From Pseudomonadota bacterium (GTDB lineage Bacteria; Pseudomonadota; Gammaproteobacteria; Burkholderiales; Ga0077523), in the NCBI GenBank assembly GCA_963205165.1, contig CAUJJX010000037.1:1-46052 (forward strand): DNA of 46,052 bases, given 5' to 3'. Under the pieces are notes generated by a model that was given only the letters and a program-made list of their open reading frames with translations, did no database searches and was not told the DNA's origin. How positions within the stretch are numbered: position 1 is the first letter of the stretch; each line of letters begins with the position of its first letter. Shown piece after piece: positions 17,249 through 25,706 of the stretch. The position numbers and the translations under genes were made by a program.

Positions 17249-18538
17249 CTAAGCCGCCGACAGCGACCAGCGCGACCGGCCGGTGCGGACATCCGGCGTC
17301 TTGTGGAACTCGCCGTCCTTCATGATCGCGAGCAGCCGGGACTTGTCGAGCAGCACGCCGAGATCGGCCACCGGATCGCCGTCGACGAGCAGCAGGTCGG
17401 CGAGCTGGCCGTCCTTCACCTGACCGAGATCGTCGGGCCGCAGCATGATCTGGCCGCCGTACTTCGTGGCCGAGACGAGGGCCTCCATCGGGGTCATCCC
17501 GATGTATTTCACGAAGTACTGGAGGTCCATCGCGTTCGTGCCGTGCGGTGCCCACGAGAATCCGTAGTCGCCGCCGGGCAGGATGCGGATGCCGCGCTTG
17601 TGCATCGCGCGGAGGCTCTTCACGGCGGCCTCCAGCTCGACCTCGTAACCCATGTCCTTCGCCTGCTGGTGCGTGATCCCGACGGCGTCGCCCTCGTAGA
17701 GCAGCTGGATCAGCACCGAGATGCCGGGCGCCACGAAGATGCGGTCGCGCTGCGCCTCGAGCATGTCGAGGGCTTCCTCGTCCGTGAAGCTCGCGTGGTA
17801 GATCACCTCGCAGCCGTGCCGCAGCGCCTGCTTCACGGACTCGCACGACCGCGCGTGCACCGAGACACGCTTGCCGCGGACCTTCGCCTCGCGGACGGCC
17901 ATCGCGACTTCCTCGTCGCTCATCCAGGTCGTCTCGGCGGGCGCGAACGGCACGAAGTTGTCGCCGGACAGGTTGAGCTTGATCGAGTCGACGCCGTACT
18001 TGAGGAACATGCGCACGCACCGGCGCATGTCCTCGGGGCCGCAGACGATCTGGCCGAAGCTGTATTCCGGATACGGGATATGCGGCAGCGTCTCGTCGCC
18101 GAGGCCGCCGGCCACCGTGATCTCCTGGCTGGCCGCGAGATAGCGCGGCCCCTTGATGAGCCCCGACTCGATCGCGTTGCGCGTGACGACGTCGAGCCGC
18201 GGCTTCGCGGTGGCGGCGCCCACGCAGGACGTCCAGCCGTGGTCGAGGTAGACCTTCGCGACGTGCGCGCACCAGAGCGTGTGTTCCTCGGTGGGCATGC
18301 GCTGGATGTCGTCGAAGCTCGACGCGTTGTTCCAGGCGAAGTGCGTGTGCGCCTCGCACATCCCGGGCATCAGCGTGGCACCCGCACCGTCGATCACGGT
18401 GACGCCGGCCTGCGACGTGTGCGACTGCGCACGCGACACCCGTGTGATGCGGTTGCCCTGCACGAGCACCTCGCCGGTGAACGGCTGCGCGCCGGACCCG
18501 TCGAGGATGCGCACGTTCGTGAACAGCACGTGGGCCAT
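17249..18538 (-). CDS. Amidohydrolase family protein (paralogue 1)
   Basis: The 429-residue metal-dependent amidohydrolase is of the imidazolonepropionase/Xaa-Pro-dipeptidase-related type. It begins with the small beta-sandwich, then has the metal-binding EAHTHFAW motif (His64, His66), SVHARS, VIYHAS and LPGGDYGF, and ends with ADLLLVDGDP, typical of the superfamily. It would hydrolyse an amide or cyclic C-N bond. It is highly similar to the next gene upstream. The ATG has AAGGAG at proper spacing and lies 10 bases from its paralogue. The substrate is presumably what the Liv-type transporter brings in. Confidence 0.9.
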   Translation of the reverse strand: MAHVLFTNVRILDGSGAQPFTGEVLVQGNRITRVSRAQSHTSQAGVTVIDGAGATLMPGMCEAHTHFAWNNASSFDDIQRMPTEEHTLWCAHVAKVYLDHGWTSCVGAATAKPRLDVVTRNAIESGLIKGPRYLAASQEITVAGGLGDETLPHIPYPEYSFGQIVCGPEDMRRCVRMFLKYGVDSIKLNLSGDNFVPFAPAETTWMSDEEVAMAVREAKVRGKRVSVHARSCESVKQALRHGCEVIYHASFTDEEALDMLEAQRDRIFVAPGISVLIQLLYEGDAVGITHQQAKDMGYEVELEAAVKSLRAMHKRGIRILPGGDYGFSWAPHGTNAMDLQYFVKYIGMTPMEALVSATKYGGQIMLRPDDLGQVKDGQLADLLLVDGDPVADLGVLLDKSRLLAIMKDGEFHKTPDVRTGRSRWSLSAA

Positions 18539-18548
18539 GGTGGTCTCC

Positions 18549-19829
18549 TTATGCCGCGCCGAAGCGGCTGCGGCCCGCCCGGACTTCGGGCGCCTTGTGG
18601 AACACGCCGTCCTTCATGACCGCGAGGATGCGGTCGGGGTCCTGGAGGACCGCGATGTTCGCGAGCGGGTCCCCGTCGACGAGCAGCAGGTCGGCGAGAT
18701 AGCCGTCCTTCACGAGGCCCAGTTCACCGGGCCGCATCATGATCTCGCCGCCGAGCTTCGTGGCCGACAGCAGGGCCTCCATCGGGGTGAACCCGAGGAG
18801 CTTCACGAAGTGCTCGAGGTCCTTCGCGTTGGTGCCGTGCTTGATCCAGGCGAACCCGTAGTCGCCGCCCGGCAGGATCCGGATGCCGCGCTTCTTCATC
18901 TTGCGCAGCGTCTCGCACGCGATATCGAGCTCGCGGTGATAACCCATCTTCTTCGCCAGTTCGGGCGTGATGCCGTACTCGGCCGCGTGGAACGACGTGT
19001 TGATGAGCCACGAGATGCCCGGCGCGACGAAGTGGTGGTCCTTGCGGGCCTCGAGCATGTCGAGCGCTTCCTCGTCGGCGAAGCTCGCGTGATAGATGAT
19101 CTCGATGCCGTGCCGCACGCACTGCTTCACCGACTCGCACGACCGTGCGTGGGCCGCGAGGCGCTTGCCGCGCATCCGGACTTCCTGGACGGCCGTCGCG
19201 ATCTCGGCGTCGGTCATCGGCGTGAACTCCGCGGGGATGCCCGCGATGTACTCGCCCGACAGGTTGAGCTTCACGGTGTCGACGCCGTACTTCAGGAACA
19301 TGCGCACGCACTTGCGCATCTCCTCGGCACCGCTCACGACGGCGCCGAAGTTGAGTTCCTCGAAGGGCAGGTGCGGCAGCGTCTCGTCGGCGAGACCGCC
19401 GGCCACCGTGATCTCCTGGGTGGCCGCGAGGTAGCGCGGCCCCGGGATGAGCCCGGACTCGATCGCGTTGCGGATCACGACGTCGAGCCTCGGCTTGGCC
19501 GTCGCGGCGCCGACGCACGACGTGAAACCGCGCGAGAGATAGCGCTCGGCGATGTGGCTGCACCAGAGGATGTGTTCCTCGGGTGGCATCTTCTGGATGG
19601 AACCGAGCGTCGGCTGGTCGTTCCAGGCGAAGTGCGTGTGCGCCTCGCACATGCCGGGCATCAGCGTCGCGCCCGCGCCGTCGATCACGGTGAGCCCCGC
19701 CGACGGGATCGCGCGGCTGCCGCGCGCGACGCGGCGGATGCGGTTGCCTTCCACGAGCACCTCGCCGGTGAAGGGCTGCTCGCCGGTCCCGTCGAAGATG
19801 CGCACGTTCGTGAAGACGATGTCGCTCAT
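18549..19829 (-). CDS. Amidohydrolase family protein (paralogue 2)
   Basis: The 426-residue protein is collinear with its downstream paralogue, with identical motif positions (EAHTHFAW at 62-69) and long shared stretches. It differs in the substrate-pocket region (FHAAEYG versus LLYEGDAVG). Start: the ATG at 19829 has a perfect AGGAGG and overlaps the stop of the alpha/beta hydrolase in an ATGA junction, indicating coupling. The track ORF to 20660 is a frame extension into the neighbour. The two enzymes may handle successive or related amides, or form a heteromer (inference). Confidence 0.9.
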   Translation of the reverse strand: MSDIVFTNVRIFDGTGEQPFTGEVLVEGNRIRRVARGSRAIPSAGLTVIDGAGATLMPGMCEAHTHFAWNDQPTLGSIQKMPPEEHILWCSHIAERYLSRGFTSCVGAATAKPRLDVVIRNAIESGLIPGPRYLAATQEITVAGGLADETLPHLPFEELNFGAVVSGAEEMRKCVRMFLKYGVDTVKLNLSGEYIAGIPAEFTPMTDAEIATAVQEVRMRGKRLAAHARSCESVKQCVRHGIEIIYHASFADEEALDMLEARKDHHFVAPGISWLINTSFHAAEYGITPELAKKMGYHRELDIACETLRKMKKRGIRILPGGDYGFAWIKHGTNAKDLEHFVKLLGFTPMEALLSATKLGGEIMMRPGELGLVKDGYLADLLLVDGDPLANIAVLQDPDRILAVMKDGVFHKAPEVRAGRSRFGAA

Positions 19830-20626
19830 CGCGCCTCCTGGCCGCGCCGCGACAGGAATTCGCGCGCGAACGACTGGCACTCGGCGGCGCGTTCGACGGG
19901 GGTCCAGTGGCCGCAGCGCGACAGCACCTCGACGCGCGCGTCGGGCATCCGGCCGGCCATCGCGCGGGCGGACTGCGGCGGCGCGACGGCGTCCTCGTCG
20001 CCCGTGACGATCAGCGTCGGACGATCGATCGTCGAGACGTCGGCGGCCTCCGCATCGGCAAGCGCCTCGCACGTGCGGGCATAGCCCTCGGGGTTCTGCC
20101 GCATCAGCGACTCGCGGACGAACGCGACGCCGACGGGCTGCGTCTCGCGCGTGTGCGCCGACAGCGCGCCCCGCACGATGGCGTCCGCGATGCCGGCCAT
20201 GCCGTCGGCGCGGGCCTTCGCGGCGCGCTGCCGGATCGGCGTGCGCGAGGCGTCGGCGGGCGCCAGCAGCGCGCCGAACAGCAGCAGCCCCCGCACCATC
20301 GCCGGTTCGCGCGCCGCGAGGTGCGTGCAGACGATCGTGCCGAGCGAGTGGCCGACGAACCACGCACGCTCGACGTTCAGCGCACTGCACACGCGCAGCA
20401 CCGAGGCGACGAGGCGGTCGATCGTGAGCGGCCCCGCGTCGAGGACGTGCGCGCGATCGGAACGGCCCGAGCCGGGCAGGTCGAGCCGGATCACGCGATG
20501 CCGCGACAGCGCAGGCATCAGCGGGGTCCAGGTGTTCGACGTGCCGCCGAGCCCGTGGACCATCACGACCGCGTCGCCCTCGCCGTCCACCTCGACGGCC
20601 ATGCGGTCGATCGTGTGCTGCGTCAT
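19826..20626 (-). CDS. Alpha/beta-fold hydrolase
   Basis: The 266-residue alpha/beta hydrolase shows an oxyanion HGLGGTSNTW motif, nucleophile elbow GHSLG, acid Asp in TGDEDAVAP and catalytic His in CGHWTPVE. It has the size and order of 3-oxoadipate enol-lactonase-like or meta-cleavage-product hydrolases, but the substrate cannot be fixed. The ATG at 20626 shares one base with the preceding stop (TGATG), and its own stop overlaps the next start, so it is translationally coupled on both sides within the catabolic operon. Confidence 0.9.
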   Translation of the reverse strand: MTQHTIDRMAVEVDGEGDAVVMVHGLGGTSNTWTPLMPALSRHRVIRLDLPGSGRSDRAHVLDAGPLTIDRLVASVLRVCSALNVERAWFVGHSLGTIVCTHLAAREPAMVRGLLLFGALLAPADASRTPIRQRAAKARADGMAGIADAIVRGALSAHTRETQPVGVAFVRESLMRQNPEGYARTCEALADAEAADVSTIDRPTLIVTGDEDAVAPPQSARAMAGRMPDARVEVLSRCGHWTPVERAAECQSFAREFLSRRGQEAR

Positions 20627-21504
20627 CACGCGACCCCGTTCCCGAGGACGCCGATGCCATCGATCTCGATGCGCACGCGGTCGCCGGCCTGCAGGTACTT
20701 CGGCGGCGTGAACCCGATGCCGACGCCGGCCGGGGTGCCCGTGCAGATGATGTCGCCGGGGTACAGCGTGATGCCGGCCGAGATCGTCTCGATGAGCGTC
20801 GGGATGTCGAAGATGAGATCGCGGGTGGAGGCGTCCTGGCGCAGCTCGTCGTTGATCCAGCAGCGCACGCGCGTCGCGGCGGGGTCCACCGAATCGGTGT
20901 CGGCGGCGAACGGCCCCATCGGACAGAACGTGTCGAACGACTTGCCCATGTGCCACTGCTTGTGGCGGCTCTGCCAGTCGCGCGCCGTGACGTCGTTCAC
21001 GATGGTGGCGCCCCACACGTGCTCCATCGCGCGCGACTTCCGGATGCCGCGTCCGCCGCGCCCGATCACGACGGCCAGCTCGGCTTCGTAGTCGATGGCA
21101 TCGGAGACACCGCGCGGCAGGCGGATCGTGGCGCCGGGCGCGATGACGCACTCGGGGACCTTCGAGAAGATGATCGGATGCTCGGGGATGTCCTGCCCGG
21201 GAGACCGCGAGGTGTCGAAGCCGCTCGCGGCGAATTCCTTCGCGTGCTCGTGGTAGTTCTTGCCGACGCAGAAGAGATTGCGGCGCGGCCGCGGGAACGG
21301 CGCTTCTAGCGTGACGGCGGTGAGCGGCAGCCGCGTGCCCTGCGCCGCCGGCATCGCACCGCCCGCCGCGAGATGCTCGACGAGCGCCGCGACGCCGACC
21401 TCGCGCGCACGGTCGCCGAGCGCGAGCGGCGTCAGCTCCGTGCCGTCGTCGGACAAGCGTCCGACATGGCGCAACCCGCCCCACAGGTAACAGGCATACC
21501 GCAC
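20626..21504 (-). CDS. Fumarylacetoacetate hydrolase family protein
   Basis: The 292-residue FAH-fold enzyme shows FCVGKNYHEHAKEF, metal-binding DYEAELAVVIG, VNDVTARDWQ and the closing GDIICTGTPAGVG motif. The family covers acylpyruvate hydrolases, 2-oxo-hept-3-ene-dioate hydratases and isomerases of ring-cleavage pathways. It is the first gene of the 15-kb minus-strand run. The start is GTG at 21504 (RYACYLWGG follows) with GGGAGG just upstream; the track ATG at 21672 is unsupported. It faces the TetR gene across the putative operator. Confidence 0.9.
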   Translation of the reverse strand: MRYACYLWGGLRHVGRLSDDGTELTPLALGDRAREVGVAALVEHLAAGGAMPAAQGTRLPLTAVTLEAPFPRPRRNLFCVGKNYHEHAKEFAASGFDTSRSPGQDIPEHPIIFSKVPECVIAPGATIRLPRGVSDAIDYEAELAVVIGRGGRGIRKSRAMEHVWGATIVNDVTARDWQSRHKQWHMGKSFDTFCPMGPFAADTDSVDPAATRVRCWINDELRQDASTRDLIFDIPTLIETISAGITLYPGDIICTGTPAGVGIGFTPPKYLQAGDRVRIEIDGIGVLGNGVA

Positions 21505-21827
21505 TGCATCCTCCCGCGACGTCTCATGGACAGTGGCTGCGGTCTCGGAGGAATGCGCGGTCGAACGGTCGGGGCAGACCACCCCGCGACATCGTCGCTG
21601 CGACACACCTCGGATCCACAACCCTTGCTGCGGCGCACGCGCAACGCAGATGTCACGTCGATGCGGCACCACAACTTATCGTGTTGCGACGCACATGAAG
21701 CGCCACAACCGCTTGCGCGATTCCATGCTGCGGCCGATATGTTCCGGCTCGTGCTTCGGTGAAATGAGACGGGCGTCTCATTTGCAACTAACATAATCGC
21801 AGCCATCGAAAACCGTCAAGCGATCCC
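21505..21827. other. Divergent regulatory region between FAH operon and tetR
   Basis: This 323-base region is noticeably less GC-rich near 21690-21800. It holds the Shine-Dalgarno of the FAH gene, a 22-bp palindrome at 21762-21783 and a single matching half-site GTCTCAT at 21521-21527. On the minus strand, TTGCAA precedes the palindrome by the distance expected of a -35 box, but the facing -10 (TTTCAC) is poor. Listed ORFs here are not convincing genes. Confidence 0.6.
21762..21783. promoter_or_regulatory. Candidate TetR operator, perfect 9+9 palindrome
   Basis: AAATGAGAC-GGGC-GTCTCATTT is a perfect inverted repeat with a 4-bp spacer, 44 bases before the tetR GTG and in the divergent promoter region. 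Size and symmetry fit TetR-family dimers. It would repress both the regulator and the catabolic operon (inference). Confidence 0.75.
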
Positions 21828-22493
21828 GTGAAACGCACCCCGATCGACACGCCGACCGAGACCGGACGCCGCGCCCGGACCCACAGACTCCTCATCGACG
21901 AGGCGATGAAGCTCGCCCGTCATGGCGGCGTCGTGTCGGTGTCGGAGGTCGCGCTCGCGGCGGGTGTGTCGCGGGCGACCGCGTATCGCTACTTCCCGAG
22001 CCGCAGCCGGCTCATCGCCGCGATCGTCGACGAGAGTCTCGGCCCCGTCCGCGGCTACGAGTCCCGCGAGATCGACGGCACGGCGCGCGTGCGTGATCTC
22101 TTCGAGCAGACCTTCCTGCGCTTCCGGGAATTCGAGCCGCAGCTGCGCGCCGCGCTCCAGCTGTCGCTCGAACACTGGGCACTGGAACAGTCGGGGACGC
22201 TCGCCGAGGAACCCTACCGGCGCGGCAATCGACGCACGATCCTCGCGCGGGCCGCGGCGCCGCTGAAGACCGAACTGGGGAAGGCGTCCTACACGCGCCT
22301 GCTGAAGGCGCTGTCGCTCGTGTACGGCATCGAGTCGTACGTCGTGCTGAAGGACATCTGGGGATCGGGCAACCGGGAGGTCGACCGCATCGTCCGCTGG
22401 GTCGTCGACGCCGTCGTCGAGAAGTCGCTCCGGGAGAACACGGCTCCCGCTGCCGCCCCACCGTCGCGGGCGAAGCGCCGAGCGACGGGCTGA
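21828..22493 (+). CDS. TetR-family transcriptional regulator
   Basis: The 221-residue regulator has an N-terminal helix-turn-helix (VSEVALAAGVSRATAYRYFP, about residues 38-57) typical of TetR, followed by an all-helical ligand-binding domain. The start is GTG. It is divergent from the 13-gene catabolic/transport run, with a perfect palindrome between them, so it is most likely that operon's substrate-responsive repressor. The C-terminus ends in a basic Arg/Lys stretch. The effector is unknown. Confidence 0.92.
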   Translation: MKRTPIDTPTETGRRARTHRLLIDEAMKLARHGGVVSVSEVALAAGVSRATAYRYFPSRSRLIAAIVDESLGPVRGYESREIDGTARVRDLFEQTFLRFREFEPQLRAALQLSLEHWALEQSGTLAEEPYRRGNRRTILARAAAPLKTELGKASYTRLLKALSLVYGIESYVVLKDIWGSGNREVDRIVRWVVDAVVEKSLRENTAPAAAPPSRAKRRATG

Positions 22494-22495
22494 GA

Positions 22496-22528
22496 CCTGT
22501 TCACACTGCGGATGCCGGTGCGAACAGG
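22496..22528. terminator. Stem-loop between convergent tetR and hlyD-like genes
   Basis: CCTGTTCACAC pairs with GTGCGAACAGG with one mismatch around an 11-base loop, three bases after the tetR stop. No T-run follows, so intrinsic termination is uncertain. Confidence 0.4.
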
Positions 22529-22589
22529 CCCAGGGTCCCGAGCCGGTTCGCGGCCCGATCGCGCGACGGCGATCGGCACCGCTGCTTCG

Positions 22590-23567
22590 TCAGCGCGGCT
22601 TCGCGGCCGGTGCAACCGCCTGCGGACGCGGCGCTGCGACGGGTACCGCCGGGCGCGGTGCGGCAGGCGGGGCGGCCACCGGCCTGGGTGCGACGCGGGT
22701 CGCGTCGATTCCCTCGAAGGCCAGGCGACAGCGCACCCCCGCGAGGATGTCGCCCGTCGGATTCGGGAGTTCGAGCCGCACGCCGAAGGTCCCGCTGGCC
22801 GGATCGAGCACCCGGTCGAGCACGACGACCTTCGCCCGGGTCGGCGCCCCGCCGACGACGGCCGGCGTCACGATCGCGGACAGGCCGACCTTGACCTGCC
22901 GGTAGAGATCGGCAGGCAGCAGCGCCTCGACGTTGAGCACGTCGGTCTGCGCGAGCTTCATGATCGGCCGCCGGCCCACGCCGGTCTCGGTGACCTCGCC
23001 GGCGTTCAGGATGCGTTCCATCACGACGCCGTTGATCGGGCTGCGGATCGTCTTCAGCTGGATGATCGCCATCTGACGCCGGTACTCGATCTCGGCGAGC
23101 TTGCGGTTGTCCTCGGCCTCGACGAGCTCCGACTCGGCGATGAGCCGCTCGTTCAGCGCGTCGTCGTGCTGCTGCGCCGGGATGAAGTCCTTCCGGGCGA
23201 GTTCCTTCGCCCGCGCGAACTTGCGCTTGCTGAAATGCACCCGTGACTCGCCGGCACGGATCGCACCGTCCATCTGCGACCGGAACTTCGCGCCCTCGGC
23301 CAGCGCGCGCTCGACCGACGTGTCGATCAGTGCGATCTCCTGGCCCTTGCGGACGCTGCTGCCCCGGTCGACGGTGATGCGCTCGATGAGTCCTTCGATC
23401 GGGCTGCGGATCTCGAGGATCTGGCGCGGCTGGATGACGCAGTCGAAGTCGGCCGCAGCGGCCGTCGACGCGATACCGAGAAGCGCGATCGCCCCGAGGA
23501 CAGACCTTGCGGCGCCCCGCGCGAGGCTCCGCGCGAACGGCGACGCTGCCGTGCGATGCGCGAACAA
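22590..23567 (-). CDS. HlyD/RND-type periplasmic adaptor protein
   Basis: This periplasmic membrane-fusion protein has a biotinyl-lipoyl-like half (RSPIEGLIERITVDRGSSVRKGQ), an alpha-helical hairpin (KRKFARAKELARKDFIPAQQ...), the second lipoyl half (IRSPINGVVMERILNAGE) and a beta-barrel. It ends in a Pro/Ala-rich tail. The TTG at 23567 is chosen because AGGGGA lies upstream and the product then begins with a normal signal peptide (hydrophobic VLGAIALLGIASTAAAA). The track-frame ATG at 23705 has no Shine-Dalgarno and would place 46 residues before it. It gives 325 aa. It is divergent from the five-gene secretion-like operon and probably part of the same system; no RND pump or TolC gene adjoins it. 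Confidence 0.85.
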   Translation of the reverse strand: MFAHRTAASPFARSLARGAARSVLGAIALLGIASTAAAADFDCVIQPRQILEIRSPIEGLIERITVDRGSSVRKGQEIALIDTSVERALAEGAKFRSQMDGAIRAGESRVHFSKRKFARAKELARKDFIPAQQHDDALNERLIAESELVEAEDNRKLAEIEYRRQMAIIQLKTIRSPINGVVMERILNAGEVTETGVGRRPIMKLAQTDVLNVEALLPADLYRQVKVGLSAIVTPAVVGGAPTRAKVVVLDRVLDPASGTFGVRLELPNPTGDILAGVRCRLAFEGIDATRVAPRPVAAPPAAPRPAVPVAAPRPQAVAPAAKPR

Positions 23568-24153
23568 GGTTCCCCTCGTCGAGCGATCGTTGCCGGATAT
23601 CCGCCCGGCATTCCGTGGCGCGGCGACCGCGCGGTCGAGTGCTTGCGCGGCGTCGACCGCGAGGGTCGGGCGCCGCTGGTGTTCGGTGGTGTATGTCGTC
23701 TTCATGTGGCGCGCGTATCGACCGTTTTCCCGCGATCTTGAGCCCCGGCCGTCGCAGGCCGACCACGCGTCCGGATGTCTGCACCAGACCGCCTCCGGGC
23801 GCCCCTGCCACCGCCCGACGGTCCGGGCGCGGCGTCGCGTGCACGGCCATCCGACGCGCAGTCCGGTCGTCGCATGCCGTGCCGCCACGGTCGATGGAAC
23901 CGTCCCGGCGGGCTGACGGCACGACCGACGTCATTCCGGACATCACCTCAAGTTCTTCCCCTCCGGACCCGTAAACGCGGGGGTCCTGTCGGGCGCTTCC
24001 CCGCGCACCGTCATCGCGTACCCCGGGGCCACGACCGACCCCGCGCCTCGACGCCTCGTGCGGACGCACGCGTGGGCCCGCCGCCGCGCGAGCGGCGCGC
24101 TCAAGCCGATGTCCCGACGACCGTAAGAACCGGCAGCACCACAGGAGCCCGCA
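23568..24153. other. Divergent intergenic region upstream of the secretion-like operon
   Basis: Between the hlyD-like gene and the GAF-HlyD gene I see no credible gene. It contains TCAAGTTC, 12 bases, then CCCGTAAA at 23948-23975, a loose resemblance to a sigma-28 (FliA) promoter reading toward the operon. A short GGACCC/GGGTCC inverted repeat overlaps it. SD GGAG lies before the TTG at 24154. Confidence 0.5.
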
Positions 24154-25704
24154 TTGCCATTGCGCATCATCAGCGAGCGCCCGGAAGTTGCCGGGCCCGC
24201 ACCGCAGCCGACGACCGGCGCCGGACCGGCCCGACTGCGTCCGGCGCGTCCGGCGAATCCGTCTGCCGCTCCCGGCCAGCCGGTGCGCCAGTCCGCGACG
24301 CCTGAACCGCGTCCGGCGCAGGCGAAGTCCGCGGCCCCGCGCGGCGCCGCGACGCTGCTGCAGCTCCAGGGCACGCTGCTCGGGCACGACAACTTCCACG
24401 AAGCCGCGACGGCGTTCGCGACCCAGCTGGCCGACGTCCTCGGCGCGGCCCGCGTGGCCATCGGCTTCTTCGAGAGCGGTTACGCCGAGGTCGCCGCGGT
24501 CTCGCGCGAGGCGGACTTCGAGGGACGCAACGAACTGTTCCGCCTCGTCGGGACCGCGATGGACGAGGCCATCGAGCAGGGCGTGACGATCGTCCATCCC
24601 GGGCGACCCGGCGACAGGCCGCGGATCACGCTCGCCCACACCGAGCTCGCCCGGCACTGGGGCGGCGTCACGATCACCGTCCCGCTCGTCGTCGACGGAC
24701 GCCCCGTCGGTGCCATCGCGCTCGGCGGCGCGGACAACGTCGCCGCGAACGCCGAGGCCGTCGCGTTCTGCGAGCACCTCGCCTGCATCCTCGCGCCGAT
24801 CCTCGTGCTGAAGCGCGCGGCCGACCGGCGGTGGTACCAGCGCCTCGGGCAGGCCGTCTTCGACCTTCGCGAACGCGCCGGCCGCCCCGGCACGACCCGG
24901 ACGATGCTCGGCGCGACCGCGGTCGTGCTCGCCGCCGCCATCGCCCTCGTCGCCTGGCCCGTCGAGTACCGGGTCACGGCGCCCGCCCGCGTCGAGGGCG
25001 CGATCCAGCGCTCGCTCGTCGCGCCGGCGGACGGCTTCCTGAGGCAGATCCACGTGAAGCCCGGCGACGCCGTGAAGGCCGGACAGGTCCTCGTGGAGCT
25101 CGCCGACCAGGACCTGGAGCTCGAACGCCTCAAGTGGACCGCCGAGTTCGCGCAGCACCAGAACAGTTCGCGGTCCGCGCTGGCGCGGACGGAGCGCACG
25201 GAGTACGTCGTCGCCGTCGGCAAGGCGCAGGAGGCGAAGGCCCAGCTGGACCTCGTCGAGCAGGCGATCCAGCGCGCGAGCGTCCGGGCGCCGTTCGACG
25301 GCACCGTCATCAAGGGCGACCTCAGCCAGACGCTCGGGGCGCCGGTGCGCCGCGGCGACGTGCTGCTCACCGTCGCCCCGTCGAACGAGTTCCGGCTCGT
25401 CGTCGAAGTCGACGAGCGCGACATCGCCGACATCGCGCCGGGTGCGACGGGCGAAGTGCACCTCGCCGCCCTCCCCCGTGAATCCGTGCCGTTCCGGGTG
25501 ACGCGCGTGACGCCCGTCGCCACGAGCCGCGACGCCCGCAATTTCTACGAGATCGAGGGACGCCCGGGCGCCCTGCCGGCCGGGCTGCGTCCGGGGCTGC
25601 AGGGCGTCGCGAAGATTGGCGCCGACGACCGCACGCTCGCCTGGATCTGGACCCATCGCCTCGTCGACTGGGCACGCCTCGCCCTCTGGTCGCTCGGAGG
25701 CTGA
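24154..25704 (+). CDS. GAF domain - HlyD adaptor fusion protein
   Basis: The 516-residue protein starts at TTG with AGGAG six bases upstream. Residues 1-65 are a Pro/Ala-rich tail. Residues 68-215 form a GAF-like sensor domain (AATAFATQLADVLGAARVAIGF, TITVPLVVDGRPVGAIALGG). One membrane helix lies at about 250-268. Then comes a HlyD-type adaptor: lipoyl halves at 284-318 and 376-408 around a coiled coil (320-375), and a beta-barrel to about 500. This places GAF in the cytosol and the adaptor in the periplasm. It is the first gene of the operon, and its stop is two bases before the next ATG. The GAF ligand is unknown. Confidence 0.87.
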   Translation: MPLRIISERPEVAGPAPQPTTGAGPARLRPARPANPSAAPGQPVRQSATPEPRPAQAKSAAPRGAATLLQLQGTLLGHDNFHEAATAFATQLADVLGAARVAIGFFESGYAEVAAVSREADFEGRNELFRLVGTAMDEAIEQGVTIVHPGRPGDRPRITLAHTELARHWGGVTITVPLVVDGRPVGAIALGGADNVAANAEAVAFCEHLACILAPILVLKRAADRRWYQRLGQAVFDLRERAGRPGTTRTMLGATAVVLAAAIALVAWPVEYRVTAPARVEGAIQRSLVAPADGFLRQIHVKPGDAVKAGQVLVELADQDLELERLKWTAEFAQHQNSSRSALARTERTEYVVAVGKAQEAKAQLDLVEQAIQRASVRAPFDGTVIKGDLSQTLGAPVRRGDVLLTVAPSNEFRLVVEVDERDIADIAPGATGEVHLAALPRESVPFRVTRVTPVATSRDARNFYEIEGRPGALPAGLRPGLQGVAKIGADDRTLAWIWTHRLVDWARLALWSLGG

Positions 25705-25706
25705 CG

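Noticed and set aside
23943-24461. 172-aa minus-strand ORF in the divergent region
   Set aside because: It overlaps the start of the GAF-HlyD gene, shows no domain, and is low-complexity Ala/Gly/Arg sequence.
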